64,000 nucleotides of DNA from Loripinus fragilis (Eukaryota; Mollusca; Bivalvia; Lucinida; Lucinidae), in assembly GCA_964019695.1 (NCBI GenBank), contig OZ026520.1:21094130-21158129 (forward strand), written 5' to 3'. Position numbers and translations under genes: made by a program. Below the pieces are notes generated by a model. The model was not told the DNA's origin, did not search any database, and saw only the letters and a list, made by a program, of their open reading frames with translations. Below, in pieces: positions 40,427-52,768 of the stretch; positions within the stretch are counted from its first letter, which is position 1, and each line of letters begins with the position of its first letter.

Positions 40427-42587
40427 GCATTGGCTCAAGCAGACGACACTAACAGGCAAAGAGATTCGATTAGTAAAAAAAGGTAGGCTATATCGCAAAG
40501 ATATGGATGAATGTTGTCCCCATAAAGATATCTTCTGATATCCTTGCGCAGATACGAGCCTCGTACCAGTGCGATAACTATGAAATATCTAAAAGTGCAA
40601 TCCGATCTGGGGTTCATAATGTGTCTTGTCGACAGTTACCGCAGTGGAAACGAATTTGGTGCGCTTCTATTCACCCTATGATTGTTTCTCTGGGGTCATT
40701 TCTTGCATTCCTGAGTTGACCAGATCCTATAGTGACACAAAAGATAAACAGCTTCTTAAATCCGCCATATTGAAGCAGGTTAGTCGAGGGTGAGAATATA
40801 AGGTAGTGCGTGATGACCTTGGTCCTGACACATAGTGCAACGTTTTGTGTTTTAGTGGTATTTTTTTTCTTTTAAAAATGGAAATGGGCCTCAGCTGTAT
40901 CTAGAAAGAGGTATAGCTCCTGAGATACTAATGACACGTCCCTAGCTGTTTTGATGTAGAGAACCGCCACCCCTGTCCTAATACCGCAAAAGGCATGTTT
41001 CTGGGATAGCGGGTCTTCTCTCACGCTTGGATAACACCTATCCACACTGCTGGGATGCTGAAGTGTTGAATAAAGCATCATAGGCTGACGTTAACATCTG
41101 TCGCATGTATTGTATGTATTGTTTGCTATGACCAGAATTTTAAAACGGTTTCCCTCTCATTTGATACATATTACCATTCCTGTTGCAAATCTGCAGTTGA
41201 ATTTACCATGGGTCTCCACAAGCAAATAGTGCAGTGCATTTTCTTGGACTTTCAGAACACGCTACTACACAATGGTAGTAAATAAACGATAAACGTCACT
41301 TAGAGCCGTCGGGTTTGGGTCGCTGGTGAATATACGGGATAAGATAAACCTAGAGACATCAGAACATGCTTTCTTGGGAAAACTGACTTTTCAGATACAG
41401 TAGAAATACGCTGGTAATGTGTTTATATTGACGTTAGCCAAACAAAACACGGCATAATGCAAGAGAAAACATCTGATTACATGCCGAGAGTGAACACCAA
41501 ACTTGTTCACTGTAACTCAAACTTTGTCACTGGACCATTTTATCATTAGAAAAACACATAAACATCATGGAAACCATTAAAACGTAGGATATCGAATTTT
41601 GACGTCAGAATTGAGGCTTTTTGACGTCTGAAGATCTCAAGTCATAATTCTTGAACAAGACGCCCTTGAAATGAATAAATCTCAAGCAGAAAGAAAGATT
41701 ACGCGTCTCACGCAGTATTCAGAGTTGACGTTAATGACGTGAAGCCGTTTTAGAATTCTACAGAAACGTCGCCATTTGATCATTTCCTTGATCTGCAACC
41801 TATGCCAAGACTTTTTAAAACAATAAACCTATGGTTGATTCAAACTTTGCTTTTATTGACCCTGTTTCAGCAGTTTACTACGGGGGTCAGGCTGGTTACG
41901 CGCATGCCAAAATGATTACGTAATCGATAATGACGTTGAACCTGCTGTAATTTGACGGACACAAACTGCTCCTTTGGATAAAATTATTTGCACTAAAAAC
42001 TTGCATCATATTGTATGCTAACAATGACTCGAAGTGTTTGTTGCGTTTCTTTATTCCTTAAGTATATATCGAAAAACAAGTTATAACATATCATGTAACA
42101 TATAACCCTGTATATACTGTTGTAAACCTATAAGAGGGTCATTTAGCAAAACCGAAAATCCAAAAGAAATGTGTCTTCATTGTTTGCTCAGACAAAAAAA
42201 AATCTTCAATAACAGAAAAAACATCGTTTGAAAAGTATAACCTGTGATTCCTCAAGATAAAAAGTACAGTGAACCATCAAGAGATCAATGTATCCAACCA
42301 GATGGAAGAATCCACCCGTATACAAAGAGGTAATGTTATGCGTACCTTTAAATAGAAACAAACTTGCATCAGCTTACATCACGAAATATTTTTACAAAAT
42401 TAATAAGGAAGCTTATTGTAATTCAATATATTTTCAGGTGGGTGAATTCAAATAATAGATCGGATCGAGAGAAGAAAATGGGCCTCTTTGTCTCACGTAT
42501 ATTAGACCGGTACCTCATCTGTAAACCTGGTATTTGTTAACTTGAAACAGGACAACAGCAACGGCAAATATTACAGTAGATATTAAC
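40427..42587. other. Unassigned intergenic DNA
   Basis: Several open frames of 60-70 codons with no recognisable content. TGACGTCA-like and GACGTTA phrases recur between 41590 and 41940. No gene supported. Confidence 0.4.
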
Positions 42588-42762
42588 CCCTATTCCCGCT
42601 ACCTTTTTGTCCTGCTGATATCTGCTTTATACGTCTGCTGCATATATATTCAAGTGAACTTCAGACTAGATTTTATCAAGGAAATACTATGAATCTTGAT
42701 CAGCAGTCTGATCTGGGTGATCCATATATTGCTTGCAATATTGGTTACATTTGAACATTAGC

Positions 42763-42804
<42 letters not shown>

Positions 42805-42840
42805 AGACGACATAAGTCGTGACTGACGGTAGGTACGTCT
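42588..42840. repeat. TCGTCTGCTG-type element (copy G3)
   Basis: TACGTCTGCTGC on the left, the core GATCAGCAGTCTGATCTGG, and AGCAGACGA on the right, where the GA microsatellite has expanded inside the terminal motif. Confidence 0.55.
42767..42802. repeat. GA microsatellite
   Basis: Eighteen uninterrupted GA units, apparently seeded by the GCAGACGA terminus of the surrounding element. Confidence 0.95.
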
Positions 42841-44005
42841 GTTGTTCACCTATGCGAAAATTTACGAAGTCTCCAATGTCTTGGCTAAATCCTAGCAGTT
42901 ATTTGCGTAGTTTTTATTGATGTAACTTAGAAATGTTCTATTTTTGCGTTACAAAATTATATTACTGACTCATTTTATTGCAATGTTGCAGGATTTGTGT
43001 TAAATCGGGTTCAATGAATGTGCATCACCCCACTGAAATTGACGAACATGAATATTGACGAAAAACATCAAACCTCATTTTTTTATAGAATTCTATTTCC
43101 TTAACTATTTAATAGCTGATTTTCTTTAATGGAATATTACAGATGATGATCTAGACTATTTCAACCCCGTAGGCGATAAATCAACCTGAAAAGAGAGCAT
43201 ACAAATAATCCCTGATTAGACTGCTCTCTATTAGCAATCTGATTTGGGACAATTTTATTTGCACATGCGTTAATATATTTTACCAGCCATTTTTTTCGCC
43301 CAAAATGAAGAAAATACGTGAATGACGTTCTAAGGATTAACTTGAAATAAATTAAACAGAATCAATGCATTTATTAACGCATCAACACATTTATGACCCT
43401 ATGCAAAAAATCTTTGGTTGTTGTTATATGATGAAATTTAGCCACATCACACTCGGGATGGTGAATTCTCTATCACGAATGTTATATGGTAAAACATACG
43501 CTGTAAACAGGTTTCAACATTACTGATTAGAAAAAAAAACAGAAACAGAAACATCAGCAGCCGTACCAACAAGGCGATATTACTGGCACCTTTTTGCACT
43601 AGTGCAATCGGAATGGTAAAGCCTCTTTAGAGGCTTGGCCATTTTGGTTGTTGTAGGGCTTGAAGGCGCGACGGTTCTGTAGGTAAATGTGCCTTTTTTG
43701 GCTGCCGATATTTGTTATTAGTTAGCCAAATGCTACTACATTTTTGTCCTTCTACATGAAAATGCTTTTAACTCTCAGTACATTCCATAAGAATCATACT
43801 CTCACATATATGTATTTTGTTTTGTGACATTGAGCTCTATATAAACTTCTGTTCTGCTCTGTTCTATGTATGCAAATGAATTCTCCATTGTGGTTTGATA
43901 CAATGAGCATGTGTTGGCTCGAGTGGTCACAGGTAGGAATTTCCAAACACAATGAACAAATGCGCTTCAGTCGACGAGGATTGTTTTTTTTATCTTAGCA
44001 AACAT
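42841..44005. other. Unassigned; contains repeat I copy 1
   Basis: The segment 43095-43300 (AACTATTTAATAGCTGATTT, GATGATCTAGACTATTTC, then TTAGACTGCTC...GCAATCTGATTTGGG and TTTGCACATGCGTT) matches 54995-55180. No exon supported. Confidence 0.5.
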
Positions 44006-44084
44006 TGCAGACCCAGATGAAATGCCACATTCGCCACATTCTGTGGCATTTCATCTGGGTTTTCACTGTTTGCCAATGTACCCG
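44006..44084. repeat. Hairpin element core
   Basis: AGACCCAGATGAAATGCCAC / GTGGCATTTCATCTGGGT with a short loop (CATTCGCCACATTC), flanked by GCAAACATTG and CACTGTTTGCCAATG. Related cores lie at 37825 and 56980. Confidence 0.8.
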
Positions 44085-44471
44085 TTAATGGTTTCCAGTG
44101 TACAAAGGCTTGAGGTTATGTTCCCGTAACGTTGACGAATGAGATGGTAACCAATGAAACGGCTGTGATCTCAGGACTAGGCATACACAGAGACTTAGGG
44201 AACACGTGGCTTGTGACGTCACATTTGTTGCAGTAAGTAGGTAGCCATCTTGAAAATTTTCCTCGTATATGATAAGTATTTTGCTTTTTTTTCTCTGTAA
44301 CACAAACGTTATAAAAGCAAGCAGCCATTTCATGAGCTAGCCTACAGCTTATATAATCTAAATAATTTCACTTTGTGACCATACGCTGCTCGTTTACCTT
44401 TTTTTACTTCGACACTAGACTTTAACTAGGTCTATGGCAGCTGTCATTATGTAATGGTATGGTTTGCTTTT

Positions 44472-44852
44472 GTCTGTTTGATTTGATTCTTTACGTACCA
44501 TCAACAATCTTTCAGTTAAACAAGGACGGGTATTCCTGGGTTGAACCATTACTAAGCTAGGATAAATGAGCCAGTGCATGAGATTTCCAAAAATGTGGTA
44601 TGTGCGACCAGCAAAGCCTCAGATCAGCCTGCGCATACGCGCAGTCTGATCAGAGCCTTTGCTAGTCCCTTGAATATCCTATGACTGTTAAGCTACTGAC
44701 TGAACACCATTTGGAGTTTCTAAGCTTAAAAGGAGGCCGCAGAGGCTCGTTCGAGTCTACACATGCCAAAATGCCACATTGTTGGAAATCTCATGCCACG
44801 TCTCAAATGTGTCTTGCTCAAGGGACACAACGCAGTGACGCCAGTGAGGTGT
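44472..44852 (-). mobile_element. tRNA-derived SINE (copy 4), truncated and interrupted
   Basis: Minus-strand body at 44472-44567 and 44805-44852, separated by element C4. A 10-bp duplication GTTTGCTTTT lies at 44462-44471 and 44853-44862. The tRNA-like head is missing. Confidence 0.9.
44568..44804. mobile_element. GAGCC-type TIR element C4, nested in a SINE
   Basis: Ends GAGCCAGTGCATGAGATTTC and GAAATCTCATGCCACGTCTC. The intact SINE sequence GGATAAATGTGTCTTGC is split so that AAAT is present on both sides, showing a 4-bp (or AAATG, 5-bp) target duplication. Confidence 0.95.
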
Positions 44853-44862
44853 GTTTGCTTTT

Positions 44863-46057
44863 ACCAGATTACAGAGTATACATTACATTTGCCAACACAA
44901 CTGCAAAAACGTACGACGCATGCACTAATCATATTTAACTTACCTCATAAATAGACACAGAGCTGATGAAAATTATTGTATATTGAAGTGGAGACAAACT
45001 TTAAAATGGCGTGTTCCGCCACACGTGAAAGAGTTACAACTAGATGAAATGTTAACATTATATGTTGGATTCTAATTATCCCTTTTGCTCTCAGACAGGC
45101 CATAACACTTGCCTTTCTGAGTGCAAATTGGTTATAAACAATCAAACGTTTCAGTGGTGATGCTATAGATAATAGAATAAGAATCAGTCAATGTGCTATT
45201 TCAATATTTCAGTAAGTGTTATCGCCCTTTGTCCAGCTCTGATAAAAAATTATGCAGAGTGTCATATATAATGGTGAGTATTTTATCACACTTTACTAAC
45301 CACGGATATAGACAAAGAAGAAGGCAAATAATGTGATTGCAGATGGATCGGACAGTAAGGGACAACAGAAACCGAAAATAGGGACTTTGGTGATTGGTAA
45401 TCAAGACCTCAATGGCTCATGTCGCTGAAGCGATGTTCTTTCTTTTCAACGTTATTGTGGTATAAATTGTACAGATTGGCGCTCAGTGAACCGTACAAAA
45501 TATATGTACGAGAGGCAATTGACTAGTCCGTGGCATGAGACAGGGAGGTTCATTTTCACCCATGTTTTTGGCATTTATTTTTCAACACAATCAATATCCA
45601 AGCGTACACACTTTGTCCAAAGTTGCTGACATATATCGATTGCTTGCCTGTTATTGGTGTCACCTTGGCCCTTGTGAAAAGCGCCATCAAATTGTCATCT
45701 TGGTCCTTGAGAACAGCGTCATCAAATTATATGACGTCATCATCAGTGCGGAAATGGCGGCCACCTCTATCGACATCTCCTGAACCACCATCTCGTATGT
45801 CAGATTGGACTTAAACTTTACGGGCGGGGGTAACATGGAGATGCAGGTTTACTAAAATTATGGTGGCCACCATGAAACTTTTCAAAAACCTTTTCCATTG
45901 TACCGAAACTCGGTGGGAGTCATTTGGGCAACTTGCTGAATCATTACGTTCTAATACCTTAGATGGCCGCCACATAGCCAATCTTGGAACTTGAATGGAG
46001 GCAGTGTGGCATCACTCAGAGATCCATAATTGTAAAATGCTAACTGATCTGATCTGA
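44863..46057. other. Unassigned intergenic DNA
   Basis: An open frame at 45535-45783 has no recognisable domain. Nothing else supported. Confidence 0.4.
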
Positions 46058-46380
46058 CAGTCAAAAACGCAAGTGATATGATCAGGAATTTCCACTATCA
46101 CAAACTGCAAACTAGCACATGGCACCGTGAGGAAGAGCCACAGAACACTAACAGTCACAAGATACCAGGAAGACCATTAAAGAAAGGCAACCAGCTCTTT
46201 TTTCCCTATCAAGATGATTGTAAATCTAGAAAGGACACTAAGCACTGCATAACAAAACAAGGACCAAACACATAACCACCACAAACAATGGGAGCAACAA
46301 TAAACAATGAATCATCAACAACAGAACCGCCGCCATAGAGTGTACAGCAGCCTAGGCCACTGGGAGGCTTAAATGCCAAG
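46058..46380 (-). repeat. Repeat family B (copy 7)
   Basis: Reverse copy: CACAAACTGCAAACTAGC, GGCACCGTGAGGAAGAGCC, AGATGATTGTAAATCTAG, ACAGAACCGCCGCC and CAGCCTAGGCCACTGG. Confidence 0.8.
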
Positions 46381-47540
46381 ATGCCATGGTTGTTATATAG
46401 CATGATCAGTCTCATCCAAATGAGCGATTCTGGCCCACTTATGTCGTTCGTTTAGAACATTTGATTATTAGCACGGCGTGCTTACTTTGATGGTTTTTAA
46501 ATTGTTGCTGTGCCTTTCATCGCCGAATTTTCCTTCTCGTGTAGCTGTTTTGTTTTTGACATTAAACAACTAAAGGTAAAATTTGCGGATCATTATGATA
46601 TTACGAAAACGGACTCCGAATAAGTTCATTGCATAAAAATTAGTGAAGACAGCGCAAAACAATTATAATGTGTAATTTTTTTACGTTCATGTATTATTTT
46701 CGGATTTGAAAGGCATCCTTCAGTTTATCATTATCTTACGATATGGAGCATGTTTTTAGTACCACGCATGCGCAAGACAAATAATTCACCATCGCGTTAG
46801 ACTGCTTCACTGCCCCCTCCCATCGCGTCAGCGATGTTGATATACGTTTAATCTTCCATGGGCGCGTGTTCGATTAAGGCCTTTTCCATTTGCAAGTTGC
46901 TAGCTCCCCAGCAGCAGTGTCTTTTACTGTTCTTTCTCAAATTCCCCGTCGATCAAGCTACTTCAAAAAATCCACCATTGCGTGAGCGATGTTGATATAC
47001 TTTGGATACCGGATTGCTTGTAAAACGAAAAGGCCAATCAGAAATCTTACCACTGAGCTAGAATCCAGATCAAACGTGGAGCCTTCGGATATTCTAGGCT
47101 AAGTGTGATGAAATAATTAAATGTAGATGGGCCAATTACAATATGCCCCCTAGGCATTATGTGCATTTACTTCGATTGAGGAATACGGTTGGGGAGGGGT
47201 TAACTCTATCACTATTCAGTGTGTTCATGAGCAGAGTCTTACCGGAATATGCATATTTCCTGAGTTTAATTTGCTGCCAATGGGTCACCTATGTACAAAT
47301 CGTTAACTAAAACAAAGAAATACTCAGGGCTTGAAACACATGAAACACCGAAAAGAGTGGCTTCAGCAAAAGCAATATAAAACACTATAAAAGTTCTTCT
47401 TTAATTTTCTAGCTCGGCCCAAAACAAATAAGGCTTCTTTCGCGACAGAAACGTTTCTACATGACGGAATCTTTTCACCAATGCTTGAATTTAATTTCCT
47501 ACAATGTCATGGTATTACATGTTTCTTTCCTATGAATACA
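46381..47540. other. Unassigned intergenic DNA
   Basis: The phrase GAGCGATGTTGATATAC (or CAGCGATG...) occurs twice, at about 46830 and 46985. No gene supported. Confidence 0.4.
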
Positions 47541-49812
47541 TATTCACACTGGTAAATGTACGAGGGTTAGTCAAAAATAACTGAGCCCTACCTCATAACA
47601 TTTGAATCAAGTAAAATGGACATATAAGTAGATCATATTTCATTGTAGTTATATGTCATCTATTAAATCACCTTATTTATTTCTGTTGATATGCTTTTTG
47701 TAACGGTTGCTAGGCAACAGAATATTACCTGTCAAAGGGGTGCGTTCACGCTGTGATATATCTAATTCTAAGCGTTGCTATGGAAACAGTAATGTTAAAG
47801 CATGGCTTTATTCACTGTCGTCTGATATCTTTAACATGTACATATTCAGTGTAACAGACCAGAAACCAACTGACCCCAATTTATAGATGCTGTGGTAGTT
47901 TGATTTCAGAATTTTTCAAATTTAAACATGCCTGACATCCTATAATTTACCCCACCCACATTCATATTTACACAATTAAAATAGAAAACAAAAAATATCA
48001 GCCTAATAATGCTTTAACAGTACTGCATACACAAACCAACCCTCAGACATACAAGAGGTGTTTCATGTTTATTTGAACAAATTTGAAAATGCTGTTACTA
48101 ATTTATTTCTCGTTATATTTGGTAATAATTGATTTCCGTGGGTTAGTCTGATCTCCAGAAACACGCAGCAATCAAGAAAACAGTTCTTAATTTTCATTTT
48201 CTGGTTTAGAACATCTCTGAAATTGAGCAGTCAAATTTTAAGCGTTTAAAAATGCTGTCTGAAACGAGATGTATTAAATCTTTCGCGAGAAATTTCTCTA
48301 AAATATATGAAGATTTTTCTCTTGGAACCTTTTATATATTGTACATAAATGATTAAAGTGTGTTCTGTTAGAAAATAAAACATTCTAGATGGATAATTAC
48401 TTTTTAGCAGCAACTTGAACATCAAATTTTAGGGTTTACAGTTTCCATAGCAACACAATATTGTATGCATTGGTACTCAAATGCAATATTTGGTGATTAG
48501 TTTTATCGGTGATAGATACTTAAAATATCTAAGAAATTGAGTTGGCTGTGAGTTTTGAGAATTTATTTTTCAAAATTCTTCCTAGACACATTTCATACAT
48601 GAGGTACCCATTTGGGCACTTGTACGGAAGAACTTATTAAGCCCAGTTGGCAAGCAAAAACATGCACACATAGGCTGTTTCTCATTTGAATAATAGACTG
48701 AATGTTCTTCTAAACTTAGAAGAAAGTCGTACACTTAAATATGTATTTTCTTATAATATACGCCCGTTTTAGCTCTTAAAATCAGTTAAAGGGGGTGGGG
48801 ATGTATTTCGGACCGCCGTGATATATTGCTATGCTTTAAATTGTCACCTTGTCTAGTTGGCAATACCAGGGACACGTCCGTCATGTATGAAAAGGCAAAA
48901 TATGTTTGTTTGTATTTAATGCGACCGCAAAAAATGAAATTCAAATCTGCTCAAATAAACATGAAACATGTCTTGTATTTAGTTCCTTGATTTAAATTCA
49001 CAATTTTGTTACCATGGCAACACAATTCTCTTGTATGTGAAAATTTGTGAAATTTTGGCTTTTTTGTTGCTAGGCAACGCATACAATCAATGTTCACCTA
49101 AACATTAATGCACTAAGTGTAATGAAAAGACAATATGATATACAATATTCATATAAATGTCAAATATGTCTTTCACAAAAACTATCAAGCATGCATGCTT
49201 TTTAAAGACATACTGTATATTCTTGGTGGCTGAGATCGTGAACGCATCGATCTGAATGACGCTCTTCAGTTGCCTAGCAACCATAATAGAAGCTTCACTT
49301 GGGTAATTCTTCAGGGTCAAAACATCGATGACATATGATTCTTATAGAAAATAATTACATTTGTTGTCTACGATACCAAACTAAAATGTTATGAGGTAGG
49401 GCTCAGTTATTTTTGACTGACCCTCGTAAACGTTGATTTGCTGGTATCTACGCGTATTGCCGGTACTTCATAGACCGGAAGCGGTATAAATTGGTGTTAA
49501 TACTAAATAGAAAAACATGCCATATGCCTAAAGGACTATATAATTAGGTCATTTTAAGTATTCGGCATGCACATGGCGATTTATGTAAGCATTTAGGAAT
49601 AGATCGGTACTCGAATCTATTCCTAAATTCTTACATAAATCGCCATGCACGTACTGAATACTTAAAAATGATTAAAGTCTATAGTCCTTTAGGCATATGG
49701 CATGTTTTTCTATATAGTATTAACACCAATATCTACCACTATCGGTCTATGAAGTACCGGCAATACGCGTAAATACCAGCAAATCAACGTATACATTTAC
49801 CAGTGTGATATT
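47541..49812. mobile_element. Large palindromic (foldback) element, left arm split by a mariner-like element
   Basis: Without the inserted 1,866 bp, the flanks read as one palindrome of about 400 bp centred near 49611. Pairs include CACTGGTAAATGTA / TACATTTACCAGTG, AACGTTGATTTGCTGG / CCAGCAAATCAACGT, CGCGTATTGCCGGTACTTCA / TGAAGTACCGGCAATACGCG and GGCGATTTATGTAAG / CTTACATAAATCGCC. No coding content. Confidence 0.9.
47561..49426. mobile_element. Mariner-like non-autonomous element, 1,866 bp
   Basis: Terminal inverted repeats of at least 44 bp with one mismatch (CGAGGGTTAGTCAAAAATAA against TTATTTTTGACTGACCCTCG), flanked by TA (47559-47560 and 49427-49428). No transposase or D,D(34)D-type frame is visible. 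Six X-box-like palindromes lie inside: 47706, 47774, 48441, 49008 (GTTACCATGGCAAC), 49066 and 49269. Confidence 0.9.
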
Positions 49813-50819
49813 TCCGCAATGTAAATTTGCTCACAAAGTATAAACTAGGACAACATGTCTGCTGATCATCTACAAAACTGTTGGTTCTAATGTGTCTTTT
49901 TTCATTTCTCTTCTGTTGCCTTTTTAACCATATGGACGACATCACACAGGTATTTTATACATGTATATGCACCATTCTGCAAATATCTTCTAGTTCCCAG
50001 TCTGCAAATAATCAATTCTTGAAAATACAGGTAAGCAGAACCCACTTTCCAATATGATTTTTAAACCCAATAATTGAAGAGGATTCTGCTTACAGGGTTT
50101 TCAAATATGATAATTTTTATGCTGACAACCAATAGATAATGTAAAAATGGTGTAAACTAATTGCTGAAACGGTTAGACGAAACAAAGTGAAAGAAAAAGT
50201 TGGTGAAATTTGGTTTATACAAGGCGAGTAGGGGTGTGTTTTTCGCCGTGCATCATTTTTGCTGCATTTTGCAGCAAGTCTGTACTTGTAGTTTTAATTG
50301 GTCAGAAAAGGATATCAATGTTGTTGGTCGACATCTCGCTGACCCTACACCAGGGAAATATAAGTTTTGGTATGGATAGAAAAAATGTCTAAAGAATGTC
50401 CAGTGGCTGTTAGACAAAGGCTATGTGATTACAAGAATCGACAGGATTGCAAAAAGGTTACAACGTCGGGCTGTAGCAGACGATTCAATAAAATAATGCC
50501 AAAATTAACAAGTCATAATGACTAGGTAGTTCTGTATAATAAAGTAAACAATGGCCAATGACAATGCAATATAATTACAATAATAGTAATCAAAAATCAC
50601 TACTGACCCACTTATAAATAACATAGTCGTACGTATAGATACATCATAACTGGTAAACCCATATTCGACAAAAACATTTGCAAATTGAATTACCTATATG
50701 ACGTCAATTAAAGCTTCAAACTGTCCTATAATCAAACTGTTGATATTTTGGTCACTGAGTTGGCTATATCTAATATATTTCTTATTTCATATTATTTTGG
50801 GTATCTCGGAAATTGGTAA
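49813..50819. other. Unassigned intergenic DNA
   Basis: No gene or repeat supported. Confidence 0.4.
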
Positions 50820-51591
50820 CAGGGCTCGAAAAGTGTACACGTCCGCTCGTATTTACGAGTGGAAGTTCGGTAAGGGCGAGTGGAAATTGCTATTTGCTAG
50901 CCCGACAGGACGAGTAGATTTTTTTGGTTTTTGTAATTATTTTTGAGGGAAAAAAAGAACTAACTAGCATGTTTTACAGCCTGCAAAAGCAACGCAAACA
51001 CAGCGAAGAAAGATCGTTCGGTAGGTTTAAAATGTCACTAAATTGTGACCCGATGTTTTGAAAGTATAAAGCCGACGTTCCGAATTTTATCTCTGTATAC
51101 GAAAACGGGGCTCATTCTGATTACCGCAGGCTACCACAGGATACCGCAGGATCCCCTGATATTGGCATTTTCAATGGAATTTACCATATTATTACATGGA
51201 ATAGGCATTGTATAATAAATAACAGTAAATATCTTCACTTGTTTTGTTGGTAAAAATAGCCATGCAATAAACCAACTGATTAAAAAGACACCCTGTCACA
51301 TTAGCGTAAGGATAACACAATTTGGTGTTATTAATTCGACAAATTATATGATATTTCTATTTTTATATTTGATATATGTTTCATAACTATAAATCATGAT
51401 TTACGGTTTTCCTAGATTAAGATGATATTTGATTTTTTTTTGACCAATTGTAAATAAGTTACTGAATTATGTGTTTTGTCTCTTTTAAAATACCAGACTT
51501 AAGGACGAGTTCAACTGGAGTAAGGACGAGTGAAAAATTTAGACCACTTGCCCCACAGGACGAGTAGGTCAAAAAAAAATTTCGAGCCCTG
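50820..51591. mobile_element. hAT-like non-autonomous element, 772 bp
   Basis: Ends CAGGGCTCGAAA and TTTCGAGCCCTG are exact inverted repeats; subterminal ACGAGT motifs are repeated at both ends (TTTACGAGTGG, AGGACGAGTAG). CAGGGCTCGAA is a common hAT terminus. The flanking 8-mers ATTGGTAA and ATTGGACC agree only in the first five bases. No transposase frame. Confidence 0.8.
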
Positions 51592-52533
51592 ATTGGACCA
51601 TAGATGCCGCAGATGAAGTATGCTAAAAATCACATCAGAATCACAAATGCAATATAATCTGGAAATTCTAACTTGTCACCCATAAAAATATATATTTGAA
51701 CATTTTAATGTTATTAACTTAAACATTTTTAACTGAATGCAATATTTCATAAGTTTGTTTTATACAATTTTGGCAACTGTCACTGATTAGTCATCGCCCA
51801 TTAGCGAATAAAACGTTCTGTTTATCCACCCAAGTTTTTGGTTACACGATATCAATTGTATCGAAATTGTTACTATCTTGACCCCCATGTAATGCTTATA
51901 TAGCTCTAAATAGACTGAACATGAAAGTGATCAAGGTTAATTGAACCCTATACAGATATATCAAAAGATCTTTTGTATAAGCCAAGTCACAAGAAATCAG
52001 TCACCTCTCTGCCTGCTAGTGTCTTTACAAACCATCGGACAAACAGTATGGACATGACGTCGAGCCTGATCTGGAACCAAACTATTTGACGCTATGATTT
52101 TTATTCCAGAAAGATTTTTTTTATCACATCAATTTTGAAAAGAAACAGCATGCGTCAAAGAAGCTTAGCATGCAAAGAGCCAATTAAGATACCTACAAAC
52201 TAGTTCACGTTCAACATAATTTGTCTATGCGTCTACTCACGTCAGAACAGCGAACTGCGTATGCTCTGACCAGAGTTCGCGTCCACGAAGAATACGCTTA
52301 CGTTGTGCACTCTTACACAGAACGCTGTCATAAGAATACCAGCGTACGTCACATGCGAAAAGTATTGGCCTGAAATCCCTTTGATGTCCATGTGCATCCA
52401 ACGGTTTAAGGCACTAGATAGTTGAGGCTGATTTGAGTCAATCCAAACCCAAGCGATACCATGCACGAGTCGTTCGGTTTACGAGCAGGTATTAGATACG
52501 TATCATCAGCCGGCTTAGCTACAGAGACTAATT
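51592..52533. other. Unassigned intergenic DNA
   Basis: No gene or repeat supported. Confidence 0.4.
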
Positions 52534-52768
52534 GAGCCGCGAAATGAGATTTCCAACAATGTGATGTGTGCGACCAGCAAAGCCTCAGATCAGCCTGTGC
52601 ATATACGCAGTCTGGTCAGAGCCTTTGCTGGTCCCTTGAATATTCTATGAGTGTTAAGCTACTGACTGAATATCATTTGGAGTTTCTAAGCCTTAAAGGA
52701 GGCTGTATAGGCTCATCTGAGCCTACACTTGTCAAAATGCCACATTGTTGGAAATCACGTCGTGGCTC
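52534..52768. mobile_element. GAGCC-type TIR element C3
   Basis: Ends GAGCCGCGAAATGAGATTTC and GAAATCACGTCGTGGCTC. Interior as in the other C copies (CAGCCTGTGCATATACGCAG, TTAAAGGAGGCTG). Flanks AATT and AACT differ, so no clean duplication remains. Confidence 0.85.
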
